64,000 nt of DNA, from NCBI GenBank assembly GCA_964507445.1, contig CAZDQF010000008.1, positions 1 through 64,000 on the forward strand, in the 5' to 3' direction. The DNA is from GCA-2683135 sp964507445 (lineage in GTDB: Bacteria > Planctomycetota > GCA-002687715). The notes under the pieces are model-generated. The model searched no databases. It was not told the origin of the DNA and saw only the letters and a program-made list of their open reading frames with translations. Of this stretch, positions 1 to 7,878 are shown one piece after another (positions within the stretch are counted from its first letter, which is position 1; the number at the start of each line of letters is the position of its first letter). Made by a program: the position numbers and the translations under genes.

Positions 1-47
<47 letters not shown>

Positions 48-55
48 CCGGGGGC

Positions 56-472
56 TTAGAACGTGGCGAACTGGAAGTCGCGTACCGGGGAGGTCTGCCA
101 GTCACCCTGCGAGAACGTCGTCGCCTGGGCGTAGTAGATCAGGCCCGAGAACGGGTTCGAGGGGATGCTGGCGGGGATGGTGAGGGTCTTGGTGGCGAAG
201 CCGGTGGCGTCCGTCAGGCCCAAGTTCATGATGACGAGCGGGTTGCCGAGGTCGATGTTCAGCGCGCCGAAGGTCTGCTGACCCTGGTTGATCGAGACAC
301 CAATCCAGCAAGGCGCGTCGGCCTCCAGGTTGACGTTGATGGTCACGGTGGAGCCGGGGGTCCCGTCACCGATGATCTCGAGAGGGTTCTTGTACTCGGC
401 GCCGAACGAGAGGACGAGAGCTGCGAGAGCTGCGTGAATCATGATGGGTCTCCTGTTGCGTAACTGATTCAC
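56..472 (-). CDS. Small secreted beta-rich protein
   Basis: The protein has 138 residues. A hydrophobic signal-like segment (about residues 11-25, IHAALAALVLSFGA) is followed by a single all-beta domain rich in T, N, I and V. The last 70 residues follow the pattern D-A-T-G-F-A-T, then a proline-flanked strand, then Y-Y-A-Q-A. This matches the C-terminal module of the CotH protein at 2959-5361, so the protein is probably one copy of an exported beta-sandwich module common in this genome. The short linker between the hydrophobic segment and the domain (EYKNPLEIIG) suggests a signal peptide. No catalytic motif is visible and the function is unknown. It is the outermost gene of a minus-strand group and may be complete. 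Confidence 0.7.
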   Translation of the reverse strand: MNQLRNRRPIMIHAALAALVLSFGAEYKNPLEIIGDGTPGSTVTINVNLEADAPCWIGVSINQGQQTFGALNIDLGNPLVIMNLGLTDATGFATKTLTIPASIPSNPFSGLIYYAQATTFSQGDWQTSPVRDFQFATF

Positions 473-688
473 CCTCTTTCTTGACCCCCCTGCCGGAGGC
501 GTCTAGCCAATCCACGAATCGGTCGCAAAAAGTCCCTGAAGAACCGCTCATGCCCTCCTCCACTCGGGAATCGCGGCCATTTCAGGCGTCACCCCATCTT
601 TGAGAATCCGGCTCCGGTGTCTGCGCCCTGCTCCCCGATGACCGGCGCGGCGTGTCTCAGTACTGAGACTCGCCGCTGAGGACGGTCG

Positions 689-710
689 CGTTGACGCCCG
701 GGCGTCAGCG
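689..710 (-). terminator. Hairpin downstream of the serine hydrolase gene
   Basis: TGACGCCCGGGCGTCA (692-707) is a perfect palindrome with further flanking pairs. It lies 15 bases past the stop of the minus-strand gene at 725-1942. No U-tract follows, so it may be an intrinsic terminator of a high-GC type or only an mRNA-end hairpin. Confidence 0.4.
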
Positions 711-724
711 GCGGGAGGCCCGGA

Positions 725-1942
725 TCACCTGGCGGCGTCGCGGTCCCGCGCGGTGGCGCGCAGTTGCCGTTGGGCCACCTGCGCCAGGGAGGTTGCCAGG
801 TCACTCAGCCTCATGCCCAGGTGCTGCTCCGCGTCCGTGTTGACCTGGATCGCCACGGCCATGTCATGGTCGGGGAAGTAGGCCATGGTGGTGAGAAACC
901 CGGGCATGAATCCGTCGTGCCTGTACATGGTCCCGAGGGGGGAGCCGTGGATCATCACGCCGAGTCCGTAGTTGACGCCGCTCCCGAGCGCAGGCGCCGG
1001 CACGGTGTTGGACATGTCCTTGACCGCCCGTGCCCCCATGAGGCGGTCGCTGAACCGGATGTGGGCCCAGCGCGCGAGGTCCGTGGCCGTGCTGGCGAAG
1101 CCGCCTCCACACCACTCGAACTGAACGTTGTAGGTGAACCGCCCGTTCTTCAGGGCCCTGTCTCCCACGCCGAGCCGCTTCCCCAACTCCACAGTCCCCT
1201 GGACCACCCCCGGCACCACGCGTGAGTTGGACGGGATCGTGTCCGTCAGGCCGAGCGGTCCGTTGATCCACTCCGCCGCCAGGTCGTAGTAGGCACGTCC
1301 CGTGACGGCCTCGATGATCATTCCCAGGAGGATGTAATTGGTGTCTGCGTACGCCCACCCGGTCCCCGCCGGAAACAGGGGATCGTCCCCCATGACGAAC
1401 TCCAGCAGCTCCCGCGGCAGCCACCGTCGGTCCGGATCTTGCAGCAGCGCGCGCCACAGTCCGGGCTTGAAGACGTACCTGGGGAGTCCGCTCTGGTGCC
1501 GGAGGAGGTGGCGGACGGTGAGGTCCTCGCCGTTGGGGACCCGAGAGCACCAATCCGCCTCAGAGAACCAGCGGCTCACCTTGTCGTCGAGGGTCAGCTG
1601 TCCCTTCGCTTGCAGCATCTGGACCACGGCGGCGACCCAGGTCTTGCCGGCGCTCCCCACGAGCATCCGGTCTCGCGGTGTGAGGGGCCTCCCGCCTGCC
1701 TCTGTGGTGCCCACGGCCAGGGGAATGACGGCGCCGGACGGCACCACCACCGTGGCGGTGGCTCCGGGGAACCGGCCCTCCTGGTGCACGCGCCTCAGTT
1801 CGGCCTCGCACGCCGCGACGACGCGGGCTTCCACCGCTGCGTCGGGAGCGGCGGTGCAACCGAAGCACAGCAGGAGCACAGCAACGGTCAGAGAGGACCT
1901 CAGCGGGCGAGCGGTTCTGGAGCTCTTGGCGCGAACCCCCAT
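725..1942 (-). CDS. Beta-lactamase-family serine hydrolase (lipoprotein)
   Basis: This is a 405-residue member of the class C beta-lactamase, DD-peptidase and esterase fold family. The nucleophile motif S-A-G-K sits at residues 97-100. The second motif is Y-A-D at 198-200, where beta-lactamases usually have Y-x-N. The third is H-D-G at 342-344, in the KTG position. The N-terminus ends in LLLCFGC with Cys29, a plausible lipobox, so the protein is probably membrane-tethered and exported. The start ATG at 1942 overlaps the stop of the upstream gene as TGATG, which argues against the longer open frame. The Y-x-D and H-x-G variants fit an esterase or peptidase better than a true antibiotic-hydrolysing enzyme. 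The substrate cannot be predicted. Confidence 0.88.
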   Translation of the reverse strand: MGVRAKSSRTARPLRSSLTVAVLLLCFGCTAAPDAAVEARVVAACEAELRRVHQEGRFPGATATVVVPSGAVIPLAVGTTEAGGRPLTPRDRMLVGSAGKTWVAAVVQMLQAKGQLTLDDKVSRWFSEADWCSRVPNGEDLTVRHLLRHQSGLPRYVFKPGLWRALLQDPDRRWLPRELLEFVMGDDPLFPAGTGWAYADTNYILLGMIIEAVTGRAYYDLAAEWINGPLGLTDTIPSNSRVVPGVVQGTVELGKRLGVGDRALKNGRFTYNVQFEWCGGGFASTATDLARWAHIRFSDRLMGARAVKDMSNTVPAPALGSGVNYGLGVMIHGSPLGTMYRHDGFMPGFLTTMAYFPDHDMAVAIQVNTDAEQHLGMRLSDLATSLAQVAQRQLRATARDRDAAR

Positions 1943-2730
1943 CACCGTGCCACCGCGACGAACGGCTGTGCGAAGTAGGCGGTGACAGGGGACCCGGATG
2001 GGCTCCCCGGAGTGTCCTCCACTCCCCAGACGCCGGCCACTTCCACCAGATCTCCGGCGAGGAACGTCCCTGGGGTGGAGAGGGACACGCCGATCCAGGC
2101 GGCGGCCGGCTTGTCCTCGGTGATGATGCCCGCCGCGTTGATGATCTGCTGGCCGGTCCACCAGCCTGCGTTGATGACCACCGGTTGACCGCACTGCCCG
2201 GCGAAACCGACCCCTGGTACGGCCGTGGGGGCCAGCTCGAACTGGCCCAGGCCGATCCATGGGCTCCCGTTGACCCTGATGTAGAGGAGCAACCAATGGC
2301 GAGAGGTGGGGGCCCAGTCGATGATGGAGAGCCCCGATGGGAACCACTGGCTCTGTGTCACCACATTGGGGCTGTTGAGCGTCAGCGGTGACCGGACGTA
2401 GATGAACAAGCTGGCGCCGCCGTTCGCCTCCACGACCGGAGCGGTGACGAAATTGCTCACCAGAGGCTCTTGATCCAGGGGACCCCGTAGAGGCGGCTGG
2501 GTTGCGGAGAGGGTGTGGGAAGGCAGGTACAGGCTGACGGGGCTGTCGGGAGCAATCCCGTTGGGCCAGAGCGCTGCAGAACCCTGCGTCGGGTCGCCGT
2601 AGGTGGGCAAGATGGTGCCCTGAAGGCAGGGAGGCAGGGGGACGGTCTGAGCCGACAAGAGCCCTCCCAGGAGGGCGAGGACCAGGATCGTCCTGGTCAC
2701 GGACCCTCTGAACGGGCTTGATCCAGACAC
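1942..2730 (-). CDS. Secreted protein of unknown function
   Basis: The protein has 262 residues. A signal peptide is visible (TRTILVLALLGGLLSA, cleavage near QTVPL). The mature part is rich in P, G, W and V and looks all-beta, with few charged residues. The stretch around NGGASLFIYV resembles the repeated secreted module of the neighbouring CotH and small secreted proteins. The listed start is GTG at 2730. A second GTG at 2700, with AGAGGG just upstream, would give a shorter leader and is a real alternative. It is coupled by TGATG to the serine hydrolase, so the two are probably co-transcribed and exported together. No enzyme motif was recognised. Confidence 0.7.
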   Translation of the reverse strand: MSGSSPFRGSVTRTILVLALLGGLLSAQTVPLPPCLQGTILPTYGDPTQGSAALWPNGIAPDSPVSLYLPSHTLSATQPPLRGPLDQEPLVSNFVTAPVVEANGGASLFIYVRSPLTLNSPNVVTQSQWFPSGLSIIDWAPTSRHWLLLYIRVNGSPWIGLGQFELAPTAVPGVGFAGQCGQPVVINAGWWTGQQIINAAGIITEDKPAAAWIGVSLSTPGTFLAGDLVEVAGVWGVEDTPGSPSGSPVTAYFAQPFVAVAR

Positions 2731-2770
2731 TTCGACCCTGCCTTTCCCGGCGTTCTCGCGCCGTCTGCCT

Positions 2771-2785
2771 CACCCCCTCGGGGTG
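2771..2785 (-). other. Perfect hairpin in the leader of the secreted-protein gene
   Basis: CACCCC-CTC-GGGGTG forms a six-pair stem with a three-base loop. It lies between a -10-like TAGAAT and the GTG start at 2730, so it would sit in the 5' leader. Its function is unknown. Confidence 0.35.
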
Positions 2786-2802
2786 ATGGCGATGAGGCCC
2801 GG

Positions 2803-2808
2803 ATTCTA
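2803..2808 (-). promoter_or_regulatory. -10-like TAGAAT upstream of 1942-2730
   Basis: Read on the minus strand the hexamer is TAGAAT, close to the TAnnnT pattern seen before other genes here. It would give a leader of about 65-70 bases. No clear -35 box is visible. Confidence 0.35.
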
Positions 2809-2945
2809 CACCACGACCTCAGCGGTGCGGTCCGTCCAGGCTGTCCTCGAGCAGCAGGGGAAAGAAACGTGGGTGGCGCTGGTACTGTTGAAGGAGGTCG
2901 TCCACCCCCTGGCCGGCGGCTGAGCGGTCAGCGCCGGGGACCTGC

Positions 2946-2952
2946 AAGGAGG
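2946..2952 (+). promoter_or_regulatory. Strong Shine-Dalgarno that fixes the CotH start
   Basis: AAGGAGG, followed by more G, ends about 6 bases before a GTG at 2959. An ATG at 2977 is in the same frame but lies too far away. The site favours the GTG start. Confidence 0.6.
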
Positions 2953-2958
2953 GGCGAC

Positions 2959-5361
2959 GTGGTTTCGGAGTCGGATATGAAGTCCTCGGTGTTGCCTGCC
3001 CTCGTCACGCTGGCCCTTTGCGGTTCCCTGGTGTCCCAGACTGCGGGTTTCTATGACCTGAACGCGTATCGGGACATTCACCTCACCTTCAGTCAACCGA
3101 ACTGGTGGAACCAACTCCTCTCCAACTACTCGTCCCAAACGGAGATCGCGGCGGACATGACGGTGGACGGGGTGACGTACCCGAACGTGGGTGTGCGGTT
3201 TCGCGGTAATACCTCCTACTCCCAATTGCCGGCTGGTTCGGAGAAGAAGAGCTTCAACATCCGGACCGACGGCTTTGTCCCAGGTCAGGACCTCATGGGT
3301 TACGACAACCTGAACCTGAACAACGGCTTTCACGATCCGACGTTCCTTCGCGAGTTCCTGACTTACATGATCTGCCGGCGCTACGGTCCGGCTCCGGGCT
3401 GCAACTTCGTGCGCCTGTTCCTGAACGGCCAGTACTGGGGCGTATACATCAACGTCCAGCAGCCGGACAAGGACATGATGGGGGAGTGGTTCCGGTCAAA
3501 CGATGGGAACCGCTACCGCGGGTTTCCCACGTCCGGGTCCTTCCAGAACGGTCGGTGCGCGCTCACCTGGCTGGGGACCAACGTCAGCAGTTACCTGAGC
3601 GCGTACCAGGCGAAGTCCGGGGACGGAACCGACCTGATGCAGCTGTGCGATGTGTTGAACAACACCCCGTCGTCTCAGCTGCAGACCCAGCTCCCCGCCA
3701 TCTTCAGCGTCGACCAGTTCTATCGGTACGCCGCCTGCATGAACATCGTGACGCAGACCGACAGTTACATCGGTTCAGGGAAGGACCACTTCCTGTATCA
3801 CGACGATGTCTACGGGGCGTTCCACATGTTCCCGTTTGACGTGAACGAGGCCTTCGCCGGCAACTCGACGTTGAGCCCGACCTACAACATCAGCAGCTCC
3901 ATCAAGCCAGCGTTCAGCGAGACCACCCCTTTCCCCGACTGGAACGCCCGCTATCTCGCCCACTACCGCACCATCGCGGAAGAGACCCTCTCCTGGGCAG
4001 AGTTGGGGCCGATCATCGCCCTGTATCACGGGATGATCGAGACGGACGTGGTCAACGACACCAAGAAGATCTACACCACACAGCAGTTCTACGACAACGT
4101 GACCACATCCGTGAATCTGGGAGGCGTCGGCGGCAACAACGTCCCCGGTCTCCAGCCTCTCATCCAATCCCGGAGCGCGTGGCTGTCTGGTCATCCGATG
4201 CTCTCTGCGCCGAGGGCCACTCTCTCGGGGTTGCAGCACACCCCGACCCAGCCGGTACCCAGCCAGGCCGTGACCATCACCGTGCAGGCCAGCAGTGAGG
4301 CCGCGTCAGTGTCCCTCTGGCGCCGGAGCGCTGGTCCGTTCTGGAGCGCGCCCATGTTTGATGACGGCGCTCACGGCGACGGAGCAGCTGGCGATGGCAC
4401 GTGGGGGGTCATCATCCCGAGCATGGCTCAGGGCACGCTCCTGGACTACTACGTGGAAGCTGTGACGGTGCAAGGAGAGCGGACGTTCATGCCGTCCACG
4501 GCGGAGCATCGTTGCAACTCGATCCTCATCCAGTGGCCCACGGCCTCGTCGCCAGTGAGGCTCAACGAGTTCGTGGCCAAGAACAACTCCGTAGTCGCCG
4601 ACCCGGCGGGGGAGTACGAGGACTACATCGAACTGTTCAACTCCTCCGCGGCGAGCGTGCCGATCGGTGGGCTCTACCTGACCGACGACCTGACCAATCC
4701 GACCAAGTGGGACATCCCCCTCGGAGAGACCATTACACCGTTCGGGACAAAGCTCATCTGGTGTGATGAGGACGGGGTTCAGGGGCCGCTGCACGCCAAC
4801 TTCAAGCTGTCCGCTGACGGAGAGACCGTAGCCCTGTTCGCGGCGGACGGTGTGTCGCTGCTGGACGTCTTCGAGTTTGGCCCCCAGATCGCCGACTCCG
4901 CCACGGGGCGGGCGCTGGACGGCGCGCTCCCCTGGGTGACCCTGGGGCAACCGTCGCCGGATGTGCGCAACGAGTTGTCCGGCTGCGGGGTGAGGACCTA
5001 CACGGCATTGGATCCGCTGGCTCATGTCATGGACCTGACTGTCTCGGGACAGCCGCAGGTGGGTGTGGGGTCCGTGGCCCAGGTGACCGGCGGCGTGATC
5101 AACGGTGTGGGCTTCGTTTATGCATCTCCCGGTATCGATTACCTGGAGGTCCCCGGCACGTCCCTGGTGGCCTTGCTCGACCTGAGCAGCCTCTTCGTCC
5201 TGCCGGTGGCGTTCGATGCCTCGGGTACAGCGACGTTGGCCTTCAGTGTGCCCAACGTCCCCACCCTCGCAGGGGTCCCCTTCTATCTTCAGGCCGCGGC
5301 CTGGGATTCTCTCGGATACATGTACGGGAGCGACGGTTTGCAGGCGGTCATCTGTCCCTGA
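2959..5361 (+). CDS. Secreted CotH-type kinase-fold protein with lamin-tail and C-terminal beta module
   Basis: This 800-residue exported protein starts at a GTG with an ideal ribosome site. After a signal peptide (VLPALVTLALCGSLVSQ) comes a CotH domain with V-R-F-R-G-N-T-S-Y, K-K-S-F-N-I, the Y-W-G-V-Y substrate-loop region and the acidic F-P-F-D-V-N-E segment. A lamin-tail-like domain follows (VRLNEFVAKNN to FKLSADGETVALF), then a C-terminal beta module of about 90 residues ending near YLQAAAWD. CotH proteins are atypical kinases known from Bacillus spore coats. Combined CotH and lamin-tail proteins are usually secreted surface proteins of unknown target. The C-terminal module matches the protein at 56-472. 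It is transcribed away from the minus-strand secreted genes. The phosphorylation target is unknown. Confidence 0.85.
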   Translation: MVSESDMKSSVLPALVTLALCGSLVSQTAGFYDLNAYRDIHLTFSQPNWWNQLLSNYSSQTEIAADMTVDGVTYPNVGVRFRGNTSYSQLPAGSEKKSFNIRTDGFVPGQDLMGYDNLNLNNGFHDPTFLREFLTYMICRRYGPAPGCNFVRLFLNGQYWGVYINVQQPDKDMMGEWFRSNDGNRYRGFPTSGSFQNGRCALTWLGTNVSSYLSAYQAKSGDGTDLMQLCDVLNNTPSSQLQTQLPAIFSVDQFYRYAACMNIVTQTDSYIGSGKDHFLYHDDVYGAFHMFPFDVNEAFAGNSTLSPTYNISSSIKPAFSETTPFPDWNARYLAHYRTIAEETLSWAELGPIIALYHGMIETDVVNDTKKIYTTQQFYDNVTTSVNLGGVGGNNVPGLQPLIQSRSAWLSGHPMLSAPRATLSGLQHTPTQPVPSQAVTITVQASSEAASVSLWRRSAGPFWSAPMFDDGAHGDGAAGDGTWGVIIPSMAQGTLLDYYVEAVTVQGERTFMPSTAEHRCNSILIQWPTASSPVRLNEFVAKNNSVVADPAGEYEDYIELFNSSAASVPIGGLYLTDDLTNPTKWDIPLGETITPFGTKLIWCDEDGVQGPLHANFKLSADGETVALFAADGVSLLDVFEFGPQIADSATGRALDGALPWVTLGQPSPDVRNELSGCGVRTYTALDPLAHVMDLTVSGQPQVGVGSVAQVTGGVINGVGFVYASPGIDYLEVPGTSLVALLDLSSLFVLPVAFDASGTATLAFSVPNVPTLAGVPFYLQAAAWDSLGYMYGSDGLQAVICP

Positions 5362-5479
5362 TCGCTCACCTTCCAGTCCGTATCGATCTTGCATGGCTCC
5401 GTGTATCGTTGATGTAGGGCGTCGTCGCGGGTCTCCGTGAAGACGTCGTGATTGCGGTCAATCGGCCAAGAACGATCCA

Positions 5480-6250
5480 ATGAGAGTCCAGATCCTGCCA
5501 TCCGACACCTCCGGGTCTCCCGGGGTCGATAACACGTACGCGGCGTCCATCGTCATCAACGACCGGGTCGCTCTGGACGCGGGTTGCCTGGGCTTTCATG
5601 GCGACACGGAGAGGCAATCCGCCGTCGAACACGTCTTCCTCTCCCACGCTCATCTGGACCACACCGCGTCTCTCCCCATGTTCCTCGAGAACACCTTCAG
5701 CAACACAGCGGATTGCGCGACCGTCTATGCCACCGGCGAGGTGCACCAGTGGCTACAGGAGCACATGTTCAACGACCGGCTGTGGCCGGACTTCGTTCGC
5801 CTGTCGACTCCCGAATCGAAGTTGATCAACTGCGTCACCCTCGTGCCCGGTACGCCAGTAGAGGTCGCCGGCCTGACAGTGACCCCCGTCGCGGTGAATC
5901 ACGGGGTCCCTGCCATGGGGTTCTTGGTCGATGACGGCACGACGGCCATTGCCTACTCCGCAGACACGGCGGAGACCACCGAGTTGTGGGAACTGGCGAG
6001 GGCGAATCCGCGCCTCCGCGCGGTCTTGCTGGAATGCGCCTTCCCCAACTCCATGACCTGGCTGGCGGAGGTCTCGTTTCACCTGACCCCGCGAACATTC
6101 GACGCGCTCGTCAGGCGGTTCCTGAAAGACGTACCTGTCTGTCCGGTGCTGATGAAGGCCCGGTTCAGGGCCGAGACAGTCGCTGAATTGAGGGCTCTGG
6201 AACTGCCCAATCTCAGATTCCCGCTCACCGGGGAGGTGATGGAGTTCTGA
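5480..6250 (+). CDS. Metallo-beta-lactamase-fold hydrolase, probable class II cyclic-nucleotide phosphodiesterase
   Basis: The 256-residue protein has no signal peptide. The metal site is H56-A-H58-L-D60-H61. Further ligands are likely H141 in NHGVPAMGF, D162 in AYSADT and H201. The arrangement and the adjacent sequence SHAHLDHTASLP resemble PDE1/CpdP-type class II phosphodiesterases, which hydrolyse 3',5'-cAMP to AMP. It is overlapped by TGATG with the adenylate cyclase gene downstream, so synthesis and breakdown enzymes would be made from one message. A general metallo-hydrolase remains possible, but the pairing strongly favours cAMP. It probably sets the cAMP level seen by the cNMP-binding ferredoxin at 15152-16957. 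Confidence 0.72.
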   Translation: MRVQILPSDTSGSPGVDNTYAASIVINDRVALDAGCLGFHGDTERQSAVEHVFLSHAHLDHTASLPMFLENTFSNTADCATVYATGEVHQWLQEHMFNDRLWPDFVRLSTPESKLINCVTLVPGTPVEVAGLTVTPVAVNHGVPAMGFLVDDGTTAIAYSADTAETTELWELARANPRLRAVLLECAFPNSMTWLAEVSFHLTPRTFDALVRRFLKDVPVCPVLMKARFRAETVAELRALELPNLRFPLTGEVMEF

Positions 6251-7854
6251 TGGTCAGCACGCGCCCTACGTTCCGCCTGAGCAGAGACGGCTTCGCGCCT
6301 CTCATCTGTGACAAGGACTGCGTTGTGATCGGGCGACACGCCGACAGCGATCTGGTGGTGGGGTCCGGGATGGTCTCTCGATGTCATGCAGAGATCCTCC
6401 GGAATGGAGATGGATGGGTCTTGCGCGACCTTGGCAGCGCCAACGGGACTTATCTAAACGGAGAGCGAGTCGAGGAGCACGCTCTCGCCGACGGTGACAT
6501 CCTGGGATTCACGGACGTGAACATTCGCTTCGAGGTCGTCTCCTACGCGCCGGCCGTGGACCAGGTGGAGCGCGTCATCATCGACGCAGAGAACATCCCC
6601 ACGATCGGAAGCGACATCGGTGTCCAGGAGATCCTGGCAGACCCGCAGCTCGGAGTCGGCTGGTCGTTGAACCGTTACAACCAGGTGGCGCGAGCCCTGC
6701 TCTCCAGCCAGGATCTGGAGTCGGTCCTGGAGAGCGTCATGGACCTGATCTTCGAGAGCGTCCCCGCCCGGCGGGCGGTGATCTGTCTCCGCGACGAAGA
6801 GACCGGCGAGTATGTGCCGCGTTGCGCGCGATCGCCCGAGAATTCTCGTGACGACATCCGCATTTCCAAGACCATCGCCACACGAGCGGTTCGGGATCGG
6901 AAGGCCACCTTGGTGGCGGATGTGCTGGACGATGGCAGGTTCGCGGACAATGTCAGCATCATGACGGCCGGGATCCGTACCGCCATCTGCGCGCCCCTCA
7001 CCACGGAGACCAGTGTCCTGGGGTTCGTGTACGCCGATTCGGATCTGGCGGAGCATCGTTTCGATCAACAGAGTCTCGAGGTCGTGACCGCCGTCGCCAT
7101 CATGTCTGCGGCGGCGGTTGAGCAGCGGCAGCTGCAGGAGCACGTGGCCCGGGAGCGGCAGGTCAGGGCGAAGCTGGAGCGTTACTCGTCGCCCGGGGTC
7201 GTGGATCTGATCGTAGGGGGCGATGAGGCATACGGCAGCGACATGATCGCCGTGGAGCGTGAGGCTTCCGTGTTGTTCGCTGACATCACGGGGTTCACGT
7301 CCATGTCTGAGACCATGGAGCCGCTGGAGGTGAGCCGCCGACTCAACACCATCTTCGACCGTCTGACCCGGTGCGTGTTTGCGTATGACGGTACCCTGGA
7401 CAAGTTCATGGGAGACGCCATCATGGCGTTCTTCGGTGCTCCGATTTCCGTGGAGGAACATGCTCGGCAGGCGATCCTCTCTGCCATCGCCATGCAGCGT
7501 GAAGTGGCTGCGTTGAACGCGGAGCAGGGGATGAAGCACGAGCTCTCCATCCGGATCGGCATCAACAGCGGACCGGTGATCGCCGGCGACATCGGCTCCA
7601 TCAAGCGCAAGGACTACACGGTGATCGGCGACACGGTCAACGTGGCCAGTCGCCTGGAATCCGTCGTCGCCCAGCCTGGTCAGATCGTGGTCGGGCCCCT
7701 CACCCATGCCCAGGCGGAGGCGGACTTCCGCTACAAGTACCTCGGCGAGCGGGAGCTCAAAGGGAAGCGAGCCGGGACCCCTTGCTGGCAGGTGCTGCCC
7801 GGGCGCAGGCTGCGTGGCACCACCGAGCTGGTTTCGGACTCGGGCCCAAGCTGA
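6250..7854 (+). CDS. FHA-GAF class III adenylate cyclase
   Basis: The 534-residue cytoplasmic protein has three parts. An N-terminal FHA domain (about 15-95, with GRH, S-R-C-H and S-A-N-G-T) should bind phosphothreonine. A GAF domain (about 150-300) follows, and then a class III cyclase domain (about 330-520). The cyclase metal aspartates are in LFADITGFTS and MGDAIMAFFG. The purine-selecting pair is Lys in LDKFMGD and Asp in KDYTVIGD, the ATP-specific combination. Transition-state Asn and Arg are present in NVASRLE. It should therefore be an active adenylate, not guanylate, cyclase. The FHA domain implies control by a Ser/Thr kinase such as the one at 48767-49702 (inference). It is convergent with the cytochrome operon. 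Confidence 0.92.
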   Translation: MVSTRPTFRLSRDGFAPLICDKDCVVIGRHADSDLVVGSGMVSRCHAEILRNGDGWVLRDLGSANGTYLNGERVEEHALADGDILGFTDVNIRFEVVSYAPAVDQVERVIIDAENIPTIGSDIGVQEILADPQLGVGWSLNRYNQVARALLSSQDLESVLESVMDLIFESVPARRAVICLRDEETGEYVPRCARSPENSRDDIRISKTIATRAVRDRKATLVADVLDDGRFADNVSIMTAGIRTAICAPLTTETSVLGFVYADSDLAEHRFDQQSLEVVTAVAIMSAAAVEQRQLQEHVARERQVRAKLERYSSPGVVDLIVGGDEAYGSDMIAVEREASVLFADITGFTSMSETMEPLEVSRRLNTIFDRLTRCVFAYDGTLDKFMGDAIMAFFGAPISVEEHARQAILSAIAMQREVAALNAEQGMKHELSIRIGINSGPVIAGDIGSIKRKDYTVIGDTVNVASRLESVVAQPGQIVVGPLTHAQAEADFRYKYLGERELKGKRAGTPCWQVLPGRRLRGTTELVSDSGPS

Positions 7855-7874
7855 GCCGGCTCGTCCGGGCCGAG
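7839..7874. terminator. Bidirectional terminator between cyclase and reductase genes
   Basis: An outer stem CTCGGGCCC/GGGCCGAG, with one bulged G, encloses the palindrome GAGCCGGCTC (7853-7862). It spans the 24-base gap between two convergent stop codons. Without a long U-tract it is a plausible but unproven two-way terminator. Confidence 0.5.
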
Positions 7875-7878
7875 CACC

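Noticed and set aside
725..2773. A 682-codon frame around the serine hydrolase
   Set aside because: The N-terminal 270 codons are an Arg/Gly-rich shadow of the secreted-protein gene at 1942-2730. The lipoprotein start at 1942 fits much better.
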